Shown in pieces: positions 7,536-16,732 of a DNA stretch of 64,000 nt. The notes below the pieces were generated by a model, which ran no database searches, had not been told where the DNA came from, and saw nothing but the letters and a program-made list of their open reading frames with translations. The stretch covers positions 77,453-141,452 of the forward strand of contig CAZUHB010000007.1 in the NCBI GenBank assembly GCA_964620445.1, read 5' to 3'. The position numbers and the translations under genes were made by a program. Within the stretch, counting starts at the first letter, position 1. Every line of letters begins with the position of its first letter. This DNA comes from CAZUHB01 sp964620445 (GTDB taxonomy: Bacteria > Planctomycetota > B15-G4 > CAYZWU01).

Positions 7536-9917
7536 ATGAAAGAGACATCGAACTCTACTCTGATCGTCCTCTCCTCTCTTTTTCTCCTCATCGGATTTGC
7601 ATGGTCACAGCCGGCCGTCGCCCAGGACGGGAACCGCCTGACCAGAATCGACGACACTTTTTCCAGGATGGAAACCGCCGACGTCGCCGAACTGTGGATC
7701 CTGTGCACCGAGGCGACCGATCTCGTTGGCGACGACGCTGCCGCCAGGGAAAAAGTCATCGCAAAGCTCGCCTCCGAGAATCCCGTCGTCAGGCTCGGGG
7801 CCGCGCGGGTCTTGCTCGGGACCGGCGACAGCCGCGAGGCGATCCCCGTTCTGCTCGATTTCGTCCTGAGCACGGACAGGATCGATCTCCGAATCAGCGC
7901 CATCGAGCTGATCGAGATCATCGATTTCATCGAGGACGAGTTCCTCACCGATGTGGAAAACGGCCTCAACCGTGTCCTGGAAGATGAAAACGATCCTTTC
8001 ATCCGGATCCAGGCAGCACGGGCGCTCTCGAACGTCTCCAGCCGCCACGCAAAAAAGGCGAGGATCGAACTGAAGGCCGCGATAGAGTCGGACAACCTCG
8101 AGATCAAGATCTGCGGAGCGCTCGCCCTCGCCGACATCGGCGAAATGGAACTCGCCAAGAGGGTGCTTCGCGCCATCAAGAACGATCCCACCGTCGAGGG
8201 GCGTCTCGCCAGGACCTTCCTGGAGAACTGGAACCTGCAGCGCTACTACATCAATCTGGTGCGGGAAAAATCGATGAGCCTCGAGGGCGGCCATCGCTTC
8301 AGCTCATCCGTCTACGGCCTCGAGCTGATCTCGGAAATCATCGACAAGATCCGGGAGGACCATATCCTTGGCGACAAGTTTCAGACCAGGGAAGGCCTCG
8401 AAAAACTCCTCACCGCCGCCGCGAAGGGGATGCTCAATTCGGTCGATCCCCACTCGACTTATTTCAGCCAGGAAGAAAACGAGCGTTGGCGGATGGACCT
8501 GATCCGATCATACGCCGGCATCGGCGCCTACGTGGACACGATCGACGGGGTCTTCTCGATCACGCGCCCGATCTATTCCGGCCCGGCATACAAGACAGGT
8601 CTCCGTTCGGGCGATCAGATCTGGAAGGTCGACGGCTGGGAGACCTTCAAACAGGAGAACGAGGAAATCATCCGCCGCCTCAAGGGGGATCCGAACACGG
8701 AAGTGACGATCACCGTTTACCGGCCGGGTTGGAAGAAAGAACGGGAGTACAAGATCACGCGCGAGGAGATATCGATTCCAACGCTGGCGTCGGAAATCTT
8801 TCCGGGCGACATCGCCTATCTCGAACTCAAGCAGTTTTCCGACGATGCGTGGCGCTTCATGTCGAAGGAGCTGAAAAAGCTCAAGAAGCTCGGTGTCAAG
8901 GGGCTCGTTCTCGACGTGCGCAACAACACGGGCGGTTATCTGAGCGAGGCCGTTCTGATCTCCTCCTATTTCCTCGATCCGGGAAAGCTCGTGGTCTACA
9001 CCAAGAGCCGGAACGAGCACCGCCGCGATTACTACTCCCAGGACATGCCTGTCAAGTGGGACGCTCCCGTGGTGGTGCTCACCAACCGGCACAGCGCGAG
9101 CGCCTCGGAGATCCTCGCCGGTGCGCTCAAGTACTACGAGCGCGCGCTCATCGTGGGCGACAAGACGTACGGAAAGGGATCGGTACAGATTCCCAAGCAC
9201 CTCGAATGCCAGCCGCCCGAAACGCTCAAGGTGGACAAGAACAACAACGGCATGTACGATCCCGGCGACGATTTCGACGATCTCAACTCCAACGGAAAAT
9301 ACGATATCGGTCCCATGGTGAAGATCACCACGTCGATGTACTTTCTTCCCTCCGACGAAAGCATCCACACCTTGAGAGACCTCGACGGTTCGATCATTCA
9401 CAAGGGCGGAATCGAGCCGAATCTCGCCTGCGAATACGAGGGAATTAAGGCGTGGAAGGAAGAGGAACTCACCGATCTCATCGAGAAGGAAGTCTTCAAG
9501 AAATACGTGGACGAGCGTTTTGCGGACAACAAGGAACTCTTCATCGCCCTTGCCGAGGGGGACAATTTCGACACCTCTCGCTATCCCGATTTCGAGGCGT
9601 TCTTCGAGGGTCTCGATACCCACCTCGAGGTCAACGACATCAGGAAGTGGATCAGAGCCGAAATCAGGCGCAAAGTCTCCGATGAGCGTGGAAAAGCCTA
9701 TCCCGGTTTCCAGTTCTACGGGGATTATCAGGAAGACAGCCAGCTCCAGACGGGCATCGCCAAGCTCCTGGAAAAAATCGGCGCCGACATCAAGAGCTTT
9801 GCCGAGTACCGGGGATTCGCCGATAAGGACTTCAAAGCCAAGGAAAAGGATGATAGTCTCTCGGATTCGGGACAAAAAGAACTGAATCCGGGAGAGTCGG
9901 ATGAGCTTCAACGCTGA
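7536..9917 (+). CDS. Secreted HEAT-repeat / PDZ / S41 (C-terminal processing) protease with a calcium-loop-like insert
   Basis: The 793-residue protein starts with a Sec signal peptide (hydrophobic core LIVLSSLFLLIGFAW, cleavage near AVAQ-DG), so it acts in the periplasm or outside. Residues of about 45-230 form HEAT-like helical repeats, a PDZ domain spans about 327-415, and an S41 catalytic domain follows with SASASE (catalytic Ser by analogy S522) and KTYGKG (K547), the Ser-Lys dyad of the CtpA/Prc family. Between the dyad and the following strand is an insert at about 567-590, rich in Asp, Asn and Gly, with two DxNxNG-like loops resembling EF-hand or dockerin calcium sites. The C-terminal 200 residues are charged and helical. 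The gene overlaps the EndoQ gene by 17 bases. S41 assignment is firm; calcium binding is inferred. Confidence 0.9.
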   Translation: MKETSNSTLIVLSSLFLLIGFAWSQPAVAQDGNRLTRIDDTFSRMETADVAELWILCTEATDLVGDDAAAREKVIAKLASENPVVRLGAARVLLGTGDSREAIPVLLDFVLSTDRIDLRISAIELIEIIDFIEDEFLTDVENGLNRVLEDENDPFIRIQAARALSNVSSRHAKKARIELKAAIESDNLEIKICGALALADIGEMELAKRVLRAIKNDPTVEGRLARTFLENWNLQRYYINLVREKSMSLEGGHRFSSSVYGLELISEIIDKIREDHILGDKFQTREGLEKLLTAAAKGMLNSVDPHSTYFSQEENERWRMDLIRSYAGIGAYVDTIDGVFSITRPIYSGPAYKTGLRSGDQIWKVDGWETFKQENEEIIRRLKGDPNTEVTITVYRPGWKKEREYKITREEISIPTLASEIFPGDIAYLELKQFSDDAWRFMSKELKKLKKLGVKGLVLDVRNNTGGYLSEAVLISSYFLDPGKLVVYTKSRNEHRRDYYSQDMPVKWDAPVVVLTNRHSASASEILAGALKYYERALIVGDKTYGKGSVQIPKHLECQPPETLKVDKNNNGMYDPGDDFDDLNSNGKYDIGPMVKITTSMYFLPSDESIHTLRDLDGSIIHKGGIEPNLACEYEGIKAWKEEELTDLIEKEVFKKYVDERFADNKELFIALAEGDNFDTSRYPDFEAFFEGLDTHLEVNDIRKWIRAEIRRKVSDERGKAYPGFQFYGDYQEDSQLQTGIAKLLEKIGADIKSFAEYRGFADKDFKAKEKDDSLSDSGQKELNPGESDELQR

Positions 9918-11196
9918 TTTCCACGTCCACTCCAAGTACTCACGCGCAACGAGCAAGACCTGCGACCTCGAACACCTCTCCCTCTGGGGACGGCGCAAGG
10001 GTCTGGCCGTTGTCGGCACCGGCGACTTTACCCATCCGGCGTGGCTCGCCGAGCTCCATGAAAAACTGGAACCTGCCGAGGAGGGCCTCTACACGCTCGA
10101 TCCCGAATACGCGCGGATTCCCGATGGCGAGTTTTTGCCTGCGAGCTCCGAGCCGGTGCGGTTCATGCTCACCGTGGAGATCAGCAGCATCTACAAGCGG
10201 GCCGGCAAGGTGCGCAAGGTGCACAACGTTCTCTTTGCGCCCGATCTGGAGATCGCCGCGCGCATCGCCGACCGGCTCGACGCCATCGGCAATGTGCGTT
10301 CCGACGGGAGGCCGATCCTCGGCCTGGACAGCCGCGACCTGCTGGAGATCGTTCTCGAATGTTCCGAACGGGCGTGGCTGCTGCCCGCCCATATCTGGAC
10401 ACCCCACTTTTCCATGCTCGGCGCCCGATCCGGTTTTGACAGGGTCACAGACTGTTTCGACGATCTCGCCGGCGAGATCTTCGCCGTCGAGACGGGGCTC
10501 TCCTCCGATCCGCCCATGAACTGGCGTCTCTCGCAGCTCGACCATCTGACCCTCCTGTCCAATTCGGACGCCCATTCGCCGTCGAAGCTCGCTCGCGAGG
10601 CCAACATGTTCGATTGCGAGCTTTCTTTCACGGCGATTCGTCGGGCGATCGAACATCCCGGCGAGGGGGGATTCGTCGGCACGATCGAGTTCTTTCCCGA
10701 GGAGGGGAAGTACCACTGGGACGGACACCGCAACTGCGCGCAGAGAATGAGCCCGGCCGAAACGATCGCCGCCGACGGCCTCTGCCCCCGCTGCAGCCGA
10801 AAGGTCACGCGAGGCGTTCTCCATCGCGTGGAGGAACTCGCCGACCGGCCGGACGGAATCCGGCAACCGGCCGATCGCCCCGACCACGTGAACCTGATCC
10901 CTCTCCAGGAAATCCTCGCCGAGATCTACAACGTCGGTCCGAATACGAAGACGGTCATGAAGGAATACAGCCACCTGATCCGCAGCGTGGCGCCGGAGAT
11001 CGAAATTCTCAAGGACATCCCCCTCGACACCCTCGGCGACCTCTCCCATCCCTTGCTGCCCGAGGCGATCGGCAAGATGCGCCGCGGCGATATCGAGGTC
11101 TCGGCCGGTTACGACGGAGAATTCGGTACGGTGTCCATCTTCGGGGCCGAGGAGCGCAAGGAGCTCGATTCCGCCGTTCAAAAAACCCTTTTCTGA
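9901..11196 (+). CDS. Endonuclease Q family protein (PHP domain)
   Basis: This is a 431-residue PHP-domain protein of the EndoQ/TIGR00375 family. Characterised members nick DNA 5' of deaminated bases such as uracil and hypoxanthine. The PHP metal motif DFHVHSKYS is at residues 5-13, with VGTGDFTHP, PAHIWTPHFS and LLSNSDAHSPSKLA supplying further metal ligands. A zinc-binding cysteine cluster (NCAQRM, then LCPRCSRKV) lies at about 280-303, as in EndoQ. GGGAG precedes the ATG, which overlaps the end of the protease gene by 17 bases. A UvrD-like helicase starts 31 bases downstream; EndoQ-family genes are known to sit beside, or be fused to, such helicases. Assignment is strong; activity here is inferred. 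Confidence 0.9.
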   Translation: MSFNADFHVHSKYSRATSKTCDLEHLSLWGRRKGLAVVGTGDFTHPAWLAELHEKLEPAEEGLYTLDPEYARIPDGEFLPASSEPVRFMLTVEISSIYKRAGKVRKVHNVLFAPDLEIAARIADRLDAIGNVRSDGRPILGLDSRDLLEIVLECSERAWLLPAHIWTPHFSMLGARSGFDRVTDCFDDLAGEIFAVETGLSSDPPMNWRLSQLDHLTLLSNSDAHSPSKLAREANMFDCELSFTAIRRAIEHPGEGGFVGTIEFFPEEGKYHWDGHRNCAQRMSPAETIAADGLCPRCSRKVTRGVLHRVEELADRPDGIRQPADRPDHVNLIPLQEILAEIYNVGPNTKTVMKEYSHLIRSVAPEIEILKDIPLDTLGDLSHPLLPEAIGKMRRGDIEVSAGYDGEFGTVSIFGAEERKELDSAVQKTLF

Positions 11197-11227
11197 GAGG
11201 ACTCGCAGCAACCAGCGGAAGACGAAA

Positions 11228-13150
11228 ATGTCCCCACCGTCGATAGCCCTGAACGACTCCCAGAAAGAAGCCGTCCGGTTCGCCGGACAGCGCCTGCTCG
11301 TGAAAGCCGGTCCGGGAACGGGCAAAACGCGTACGCTCACGAGCCGGATCGGTTATCTGGTTGGCGAGAAAAAGGTCGATCCGGCATCGATACTGGCGCT
11401 CACCTTCACCAACAGGGCCGCCGACGAGATGGGCACCCGTCTGACCGAACTTCTCGGCCCGGGGACCGCGAAGCCGATCTTCATCGGCACCTTTCATGGG
11501 CTCGGGTTCGAGATTCTGCGCCGGGAGTGGTCCTCGATCGGTTTCACCCGACCGCCATTCATCTACGATGAGGAAGACAAGAGGATTCTCATCTCCCACC
11601 TTCTCCGGGATTCGGGAGAGAGAGCTCTCCACACCACGGTGAAGTCGGTCCTCGCGATGATCGATCAGGACCGTTTGCGGCAGCCGGATCCCGATCGGGA
11701 GGGGCAAGATTCCCTCGATCCGATCGGGAGGCTCTACAACAGGACCAAGCAGGCCGAGAACGCCGTCGATTTCGGCGATCTCATCGCTCTGCCTCTCGAT
11801 CTCTTCGGCCGCGATCCGGCCCGTCTCGCCGCGTTCCGTACGCGCTGGAGGCACATCTTCATCGACGAGTATCAAGACGTGAACGCCGCCCAGGTGGCAC
11901 TGATCAAGCTGCTCGCCGAAGGTGCCGAGAGTTTCATGGCGATCGGCGATCCCGACCAGGCGATCTATTCCTTCCGGGGATCGGACGCGGCCCACTTCAA
12001 TCGCTTTGGCGAGGATTTTCCAGGAAGCACGGTGCTCCACCTGCGCGACAACTACAGATCGAGCGTCACCATCATCGAGGCCTCCGATCAGATCATCGGC
12101 AGTCGCGAGGGCTCCACGCGCCCCGCGCCGCGCGTTCGGTCCCACGAGCAGAGAGGATTGCGCCTCCGGATTCAGAGCCTGCCCACGGACAGGGCCGAAA
12201 CACGATTCGTTGTCCGCACGATCGAGAGCCTCGTGGGCGGCCTGGGCCGTTACGGCCTCGAGGATCGGAGCACGTCCTGGCAGGAGAAGGGCGACACCCG
12301 GGAGCAGGAAGAAGTCTTCGGGTTTTCCGACATTGCCGTGCTCTATCGACTGAACGCGCAGGCACCGCCGCTCTGCGCCGCCTTGGACGAGGCTGGCATC
12401 CCCTTTCAGCGCGTCGGCACGGGCACGAAGGGCGCCGATCCCCTGGAACGCGGGATCCTGGCCCTGGCCCGTCTCGCGGACCGGACGGACAAGGCCGATC
12501 AGTCCTGCGCTTCGTGCAGGACTCTCGAGTCGCTCGGAATCGATGTGGACCGGGCCGTCTCTTCTGTCCGGCGCGGTCTGGCGAACGGAGCCGGAGACCG
12601 GAGCGCCCGAACCGTGCCGTTGCTTCGCGCCGTGGCCGGATACCTGGCAACGATCCTGCCGGCGAAGAACGCCGAGTTCCGTTCGCGCCTCGGCCCCCTG
12701 GAACAGAAGGCTCTCGAGATCGCGGCGTCGGGGCTCGACTTTCTCGATGTTGCGGCTCTAAAGAACAGCGAAGATCCCTGGGCGGCACGGAGCGAGAAAA
12801 TCACCCTCTCCACGATTCATGCGGCCAAGGGGCTCGAGTTTCCCGTCGTTTTCATCACCGGTCTCGAGGAGGGACTCATTCCCTACGTTCGCGAGGACGA
12901 GGCTGAATCGGTGGCTGCCCTCGAGGAAGAGCGCCGCCTTTTCTACGTGGGAATGACCCGCGCCAAGAGCCGGCTCCACCTCACGTCGGCGCGCCGGCGT
13001 TTCCTGTTCGGCCAGACCGTCGAAGCCGCACCGTCTCCATACGTGCACGAGATTTCAGACGACCTGGTCAGGTTCGTCCGGGCGAAACCGGGGGCGAGGA
13101 AGAAAAAATCATCCCAAGGCGGCGAATCCCAGATGGGTCTCTTTTCCTGA
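11228..13150 (+). CDS. UvrD/PcrA-like superfamily 1 DNA helicase
   Basis: This 640-residue 3'-5' SF1 helicase has ordered motifs: Q-motif region LNDSQKEAVRF, Walker A KAGPGTGKTRT, LTFTNRAADEM (Ia), FGDLI, the DExx box IDEYQDVN, GDPDQAIYSFRG (III), STIHAAKGLEFPVVF (V) and YVGMTRAKSRL (VI). It is shorter than E. coli UvrD (720) and lacks an obvious Tudor-like tail; the C-terminus is basic and ends MGLFS. It is the third gene of a plus-strand unit with the S41 protease and EndoQ. Pairing with EndoQ suggests unwinding after nicking at deaminated bases, which is an inference. The gene stops 20 bases from the convergent NIL-domain gene. Confidence 0.93.
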   Translation: MSPPSIALNDSQKEAVRFAGQRLLVKAGPGTGKTRTLTSRIGYLVGEKKVDPASILALTFTNRAADEMGTRLTELLGPGTAKPIFIGTFHGLGFEILRREWSSIGFTRPPFIYDEEDKRILISHLLRDSGERALHTTVKSVLAMIDQDRLRQPDPDREGQDSLDPIGRLYNRTKQAENAVDFGDLIALPLDLFGRDPARLAAFRTRWRHIFIDEYQDVNAAQVALIKLLAEGAESFMAIGDPDQAIYSFRGSDAAHFNRFGEDFPGSTVLHLRDNYRSSVTIIEASDQIIGSREGSTRPAPRVRSHEQRGLRLRIQSLPTDRAETRFVVRTIESLVGGLGRYGLEDRSTSWQEKGDTREQEEVFGFSDIAVLYRLNAQAPPLCAALDEAGIPFQRVGTGTKGADPLERGILALARLADRTDKADQSCASCRTLESLGIDVDRAVSSVRRGLANGAGDRSARTVPLLRAVAGYLATILPAKNAEFRSRLGPLEQKALEIAASGLDFLDVAALKNSEDPWAARSEKITLSTIHAAKGLEFPVVFITGLEEGLIPYVREDEAESVAALEEERRLFYVGMTRAKSRLHLTSARRRFLFGQTVEAAPSPYVHEISDDLVRFVRAKPGARKKKSSQGGESQMGLFS

Positions 13151-13169
13151 CAACCGGAGGAGGAGCGGA

Positions 13170-13406
13170 TTATTCGCCGATCACTGGATCGAGCTTGACA
13201 TCTCTGTCGATCAGGTACTGCATCGCCTTTTCCACTTCGCTCTCTTCCCCCTCGAGTTCGAGATAGACAAGGCCTATGTCGTCGGAGATGGACGCTCCGC
13301 GGATATTGGGGATCACATCGAAGTTCTTTCCCAGGTTGTAGAGAATCGGCTCTCTGATCAGTTCTTTGGGAAAGGTGCAGTAGATTCTCTTCTTTGATAG
13401 AGCCAT
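13170..13406 (-). CDS. Stand-alone NIL-domain protein
   Basis: This small 78-residue protein starts at 13406, where GGAGGT lies eight bases upstream of the ATG; the longer frame to 13517 has no support. Sequence features match the ferredoxin-like NIL (ACT-related) domain normally found at the C-terminus of the methionine-importer ATPase MetN: YCTFPKELIREPILYNLGKNF, then VIPNIRGASISDDIG and LELEGEESEVEKAMQYL. Here the domain stands alone. It could be a small ligand-binding or regulatory protein; related stand-alone NIL domains occur with ferredoxins in sulfur metabolism, but no such partner is nearby. Confidence 0.8.
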   Translation of the reverse strand: MALSKKRIYCTFPKELIREPILYNLGKNFDVIPNIRGASISDDIGLVYLELEGEESEVEKAMQYLIDRDVKLDPVIGE

Positions 13407-13503
13407 CGGGTGGAACCTCCAGCCATTGCGTTTCATGAACCGCTCAGAATTGAGCCATTGTAGGGAATCACCCTCTTCTGTCCAGGGAAAAGAAGAGGCG
13501 CGA

Positions 13504-15201
13504 TCAACGGGTGGCAAACATGCGATCGGGAAAATAGTCGAGCTCTTCGAACCAGTGCAGGATGTCCCACTCCACCACCTCGCCGCGTATGGCCACGCGG
13601 CGCCTCACCTGGTTGAAGTTGCCCCAGTTCCCCTGGCCGGGAGGCGTTTGTCCTCCCTCGCCGGGGCCGGGGACTTCGCCTGACGGGGGGTCGGACGGAT
13701 CGACATCGCCCGATTCATCGCCCCCCTCCTCGGTGCCGCCGTCTTCGTCGTCCTGCGTCTCCTCCTCGCCGCTCGATCCCCCGCTCGTGCTGATTCGACG
13801 GAGTATCGTGTCCAGGTCCATGCCGTAACGGATCTCCTCCATGAAGCAATCGCGGAAACGATAGACCCATCTGCCCGACAGGTCGGCAACCCGTTTCTCG
13901 TAGATCTCCCGGAGCAGAGATTGGTCGACTTTCTTGACGAGAACCTTCTGTACGAGCTCGGCCATCTCCCGGACTTCGGCATCCTGCGCGGTTTCGGCAA
14001 ATTTCGCCACCGCGGCCGCGTCCTGTCCGATCCCGACGAGTCCGAAGGCGATGAGGAGGTCGAGAAGGACCGGTTTTTGTTTTTCACCTGCAAGCTGTTT
14101 CTCGAAAAGCTGAATCGCGCCGCGATCCTCCAGTCCGGCCAGTGCGAGAGCCGCCGCGGAACGGAGAGCGTCCGAGGTTGCCGAAAGCGCCTGCCGCGCG
14201 GGATCGCGAAAGGCCTCGGCCAGCCCGGCGTCCGCGCCGGCCAGCAAAGCGTGGACAGCCCGCGGATCGTCGTGGGCCGCATTACGAAAGGTCTTGAGAA
14301 GCGTCTCCGCCGCGCCGGGAGCGCCCGTGGCCGCGAGAGAATAGAGAGCGTTCAGCGCAACGGCCGCATCGCGGCTGTTGATCGACTTGGTGAGCCACTT
14401 TTCCGATTCGGCGCCCTTGTACCGACCGAGGCACAGGGCGAGCGCCCTGTCACAATCCTTCTCGCGCGCGGCGTACTTGAACAGCGGTTCTCTCAGAACA
14501 GGATCAGCCATGAAGGTGCAGCCGAGCACGACCGCGCCGCGACGGCGGGAGTCCATCTCCTCGAGCAGCCGGGGAGCGTGCGCGCTGAACGCGTCACCGC
14601 CGACAAGGGCGGCCGCGAGCAGAAGGGTCACCGCCACCCGCTCCTCCCGATCGTGCCGGCCCGCCGTGAGGATCTGCTTGAACGATTCCACGTCGCCCAT
14701 CCGGGCCAGGGCGAGTGCCGAAGAGCGCCGGATCATCCGATCCTCGCCCTTGCGGAGCAGCTTTCTCAGGGAAGCGGCTTCGCTGCCGCCCCCCACCTTG
14801 CCCAGCCCGAGAATGGCCAGGGTCTTCTCGTCGCGCCCCTTCTTGCTCCCCTTGACGATGCCCGACAGATACTGGGCCACCCCGGGAGGCGCGATCTCGG
14901 AGAGAGTCATGATCGCGCAGCGAACGGGGATCGGATTGGACCCGTGCTCCACTTCCTTGCGAAGGTAGGGCACGGCCAGGCTGTCGAGCCGGATGAGGTC
15001 GAGAACATGGCCGAATCGCCGGAGGTGATCGGACGCGCGCAAGGACTTGACTTTTTCTTCGATGAACTTCTTTTCGCCCGGCTTGAGGTCGCGTCCCGAG
15101 ATCCTGACGAGATCGTCGGCAGTCACCGCCGCAGCCAGGACCGAGAGGGCGACGCAGATGAGTGCGCAGAGTGCAAACTGTTTTCCGAAGACTCTGTTCA
15201 T
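13504..15201 (-). CDS. Secreted HEAT-repeat protein with an acidic low-complexity linker
   Basis: The 565-residue product begins with a signal peptide (core CALICVALSVLAAAV, cleavage near TA-DD) preceded by GGGAG. Residues of about 35-410 are repeated pairs of helices of HEAT type (for example DRMIRRSSALALARMGD, SDALRSAAALALAGLED). At about 475-520 there is a linker very rich in Glu, Asp, Gly and Ser, then Pro/Gly, followed by a 45-residue basic and aromatic tail (RRVAIRGEVVEWDILHWFEE). HEAT solenoids bind proteins; no enzymatic motif is visible. It resembles in style the HEAT segments of the products at 7536 and 58227. Partner unknown. Confidence 0.85.
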   Translation of the reverse strand: MNRVFGKQFALCALICVALSVLAAAVTADDLVRISGRDLKPGEKKFIEEKVKSLRASDHLRRFGHVLDLIRLDSLAVPYLRKEVEHGSNPIPVRCAIMTLSEIAPPGVAQYLSGIVKGSKKGRDEKTLAILGLGKVGGGSEAASLRKLLRKGEDRMIRRSSALALARMGDVESFKQILTAGRHDREERVAVTLLLAAALVGGDAFSAHAPRLLEEMDSRRRGAVVLGCTFMADPVLREPLFKYAAREKDCDRALALCLGRYKGAESEKWLTKSINSRDAAVALNALYSLAATGAPGAAETLLKTFRNAAHDDPRAVHALLAGADAGLAEAFRDPARQALSATSDALRSAAALALAGLEDRGAIQLFEKQLAGEKQKPVLLDLLIAFGLVGIGQDAAAVAKFAETAQDAEVREMAELVQKVLVKKVDQSLLREIYEKRVADLSGRWVYRFRDCFMEEIRYGMDLDTILRRISTSGGSSGEEETQDDEDGGTEEGGDESGDVDPSDPPSGEVPGPGEGGQTPPGQGNWGNFNQVRRRVAIRGEVVEWDILHWFEELDYFPDRMFATR

Positions 15202-15346
15202 GGTCGACTCCCGTTCCTTCGTCGGCCCGGTCGGCGCGCGGCCCGCAGCGAAAGGCCGGATATTCAGGCGAACTGCCGCTGATAATTATATAGTGCACGG
15301 TCGATCGAATAACGGCCAAAAAGCCTCGAAATCCTCGTGGAGAAGC

Positions 15347-16663
15347 CTATTTCCAGGATTCCGTGCGGAATGGGAGCAAGGGATGGAGATCGGTCTCGCC
15401 GAAGAGCACCATCGCGAGCCGGTCTAGACCGAGCGCAACGCCGCCGGCAGGAGGCATCCCCAGTTGGAGAGCCTCGAGAAAGGCCAGGTCTCGCGGAACA
15501 GGATCGAGACGGCAGGCCTCTTTCTCGCACGCCTCCGCCCGAAAACGCCTTTCCTGTTCCACGGGATCGTTCAGCTCGCTGAATCCGTTGGCCAGTTCGA
15601 CACCGTTCACGTAGAGTTCGAAGCGTTCGCTCACCAGCGGATCGTCCTCGTTGACCTTCGAGAGCGACGCCTGCGTTGCGGGATAATCGACGATGAAAAC
15701 CGCGCCCCTGTCGCGCAGCCCGGGTTCGATCGCGCCGACGATGATCTTGAAGAACCGCGCATCGGCCGAATCGTCGGCGGAGAGCCCGAATCGCCCGGAG
15801 AGCGCATCGTCGGCGGCGAATTCCTCACCCCGGCCTTCCAGGTAAGGAACGAGGTCGATCCCCGCGAGATCGTCGAAAGCCTGCGCCATCGTGATGCGTT
15901 CGAAGGGCGGCTCCAGGCGCGGTGCCTCGGCGCTCTCCACGGCGCGCGCGGCAAACGCGACGAGATTCTCCACGTCGGCCATGATCTCCAGGTACGACGC
16001 GTAGGCCCTGTACCACTCGAGCATGGCGAACTCGTACCAGTGCAGCCCCCCCCCTTCTTCCGGGCCGTTCCGAAAGACACGGGCGATCTCGAAGATCTTC
16101 TCGCACCCCGCCGCGAGGAGGCGCTTGTGGCAATACTCGGGCGACGTGATCAGAAAAGCGTCCTTTTCGCCCTCTCTGGTCCGAACCCGTGTCTTGAAGG
16201 GATCGAGATGGGGTTCCTGCCCACCGGCGGGCAGGATGCAGGGGGTCTCGACTTCGAGAAAACCCCGGCTGCCGAAAAAATCCCTCACAGCGCGATAAAC
16301 AGAGGCGCGCCGCTCGAAAGGTTCCGCACCGAGCCTCCAGAGAGCCGCGTTGGCGGAGTCTTCCGCCGGGGCGGGATGCCCCTTGGCGAGCCGGATCGTA
16401 TCGCGCGCGGTGAAGAGATCCCCCTGAAAAGTCCCGAGGAGATCGACGATGTCGCCAGCCGAAGCCGCGCCGCAGGGGGGAACAAGACGAACAGCGACCG
16501 AACCGGACGCATCGCGCAGGGAGAGTGCGCCCCCCGCGCGAGGGAGGAGGCGTCCGGCGATCCACGTCTCCTCATCGGGAACGAGATCGGCCACCATGGT
16601 CTGGCGTTTCGATCGGGCCGGATAGGAGGGACCGGGCGGTTCGTGTGCGTTCATCGGTGTCAT
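15347..16663 (-). CDS. epmA: EpmA-like elongation factor P lysine ligase (LysRS paralogue)
   Basis: This class II lysyl-tRNA-synthetase-like protein (438 residues) has a weak N-terminal segment of about 115 residues and an intact catalytic core: GFLEVETPCILPAGGQEPHLDPF (motif 1 area), TSPEYCHKRLLAAG, IFEIARVFRNGP (motif 2), ELANGFSELNDP and GVALGLDRLAMVLFG (motif 3). The core matches EpmA/PoxA/GenX, which attaches beta-lysine to EF-P; EF-P with its Lys34 is encoded at 6497. The N-terminal segment could be a degenerate OB-fold, which true EpmA lacks, so a divergent LysRS-like enzyme cannot be excluded. The start at 16663 is tentative (also 16654). No lysine 2,3-aminomutase (EpmB) is in the window. 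It is divergent from the radical SAM gene. Confidence 0.8.
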   Translation of the reverse strand: MTPMNAHEPPGPSYPARSKRQTMVADLVPDEETWIAGRLLPRAGGALSLRDASGSVAVRLVPPCGAASAGDIVDLLGTFQGDLFTARDTIRLAKGHPAPAEDSANAALWRLGAEPFERRASVYRAVRDFFGSRGFLEVETPCILPAGGQEPHLDPFKTRVRTREGEKDAFLITSPEYCHKRLLAAGCEKIFEIARVFRNGPEEGGGLHWYEFAMLEWYRAYASYLEIMADVENLVAFAARAVESAEAPRLEPPFERITMAQAFDDLAGIDLVPYLEGRGEEFAADDALSGRFGLSADDSADARFFKIIVGAIEPGLRDRGAVFIVDYPATQASLSKVNEDDPLVSERFELYVNGVELANGFSELNDPVEQERRFRAEACEKEACRLDPVPRDLAFLEALQLGMPPAGGVALGLDRLAMVLFGETDLHPLLPFRTESWK

Positions 16664-16732
16664 CTTAGTTGACGGCCACGATCATTTCACAAACAAATTC
16701 CTTTCGCCGCCGCCGCGCGTAAAATCGAGGGA

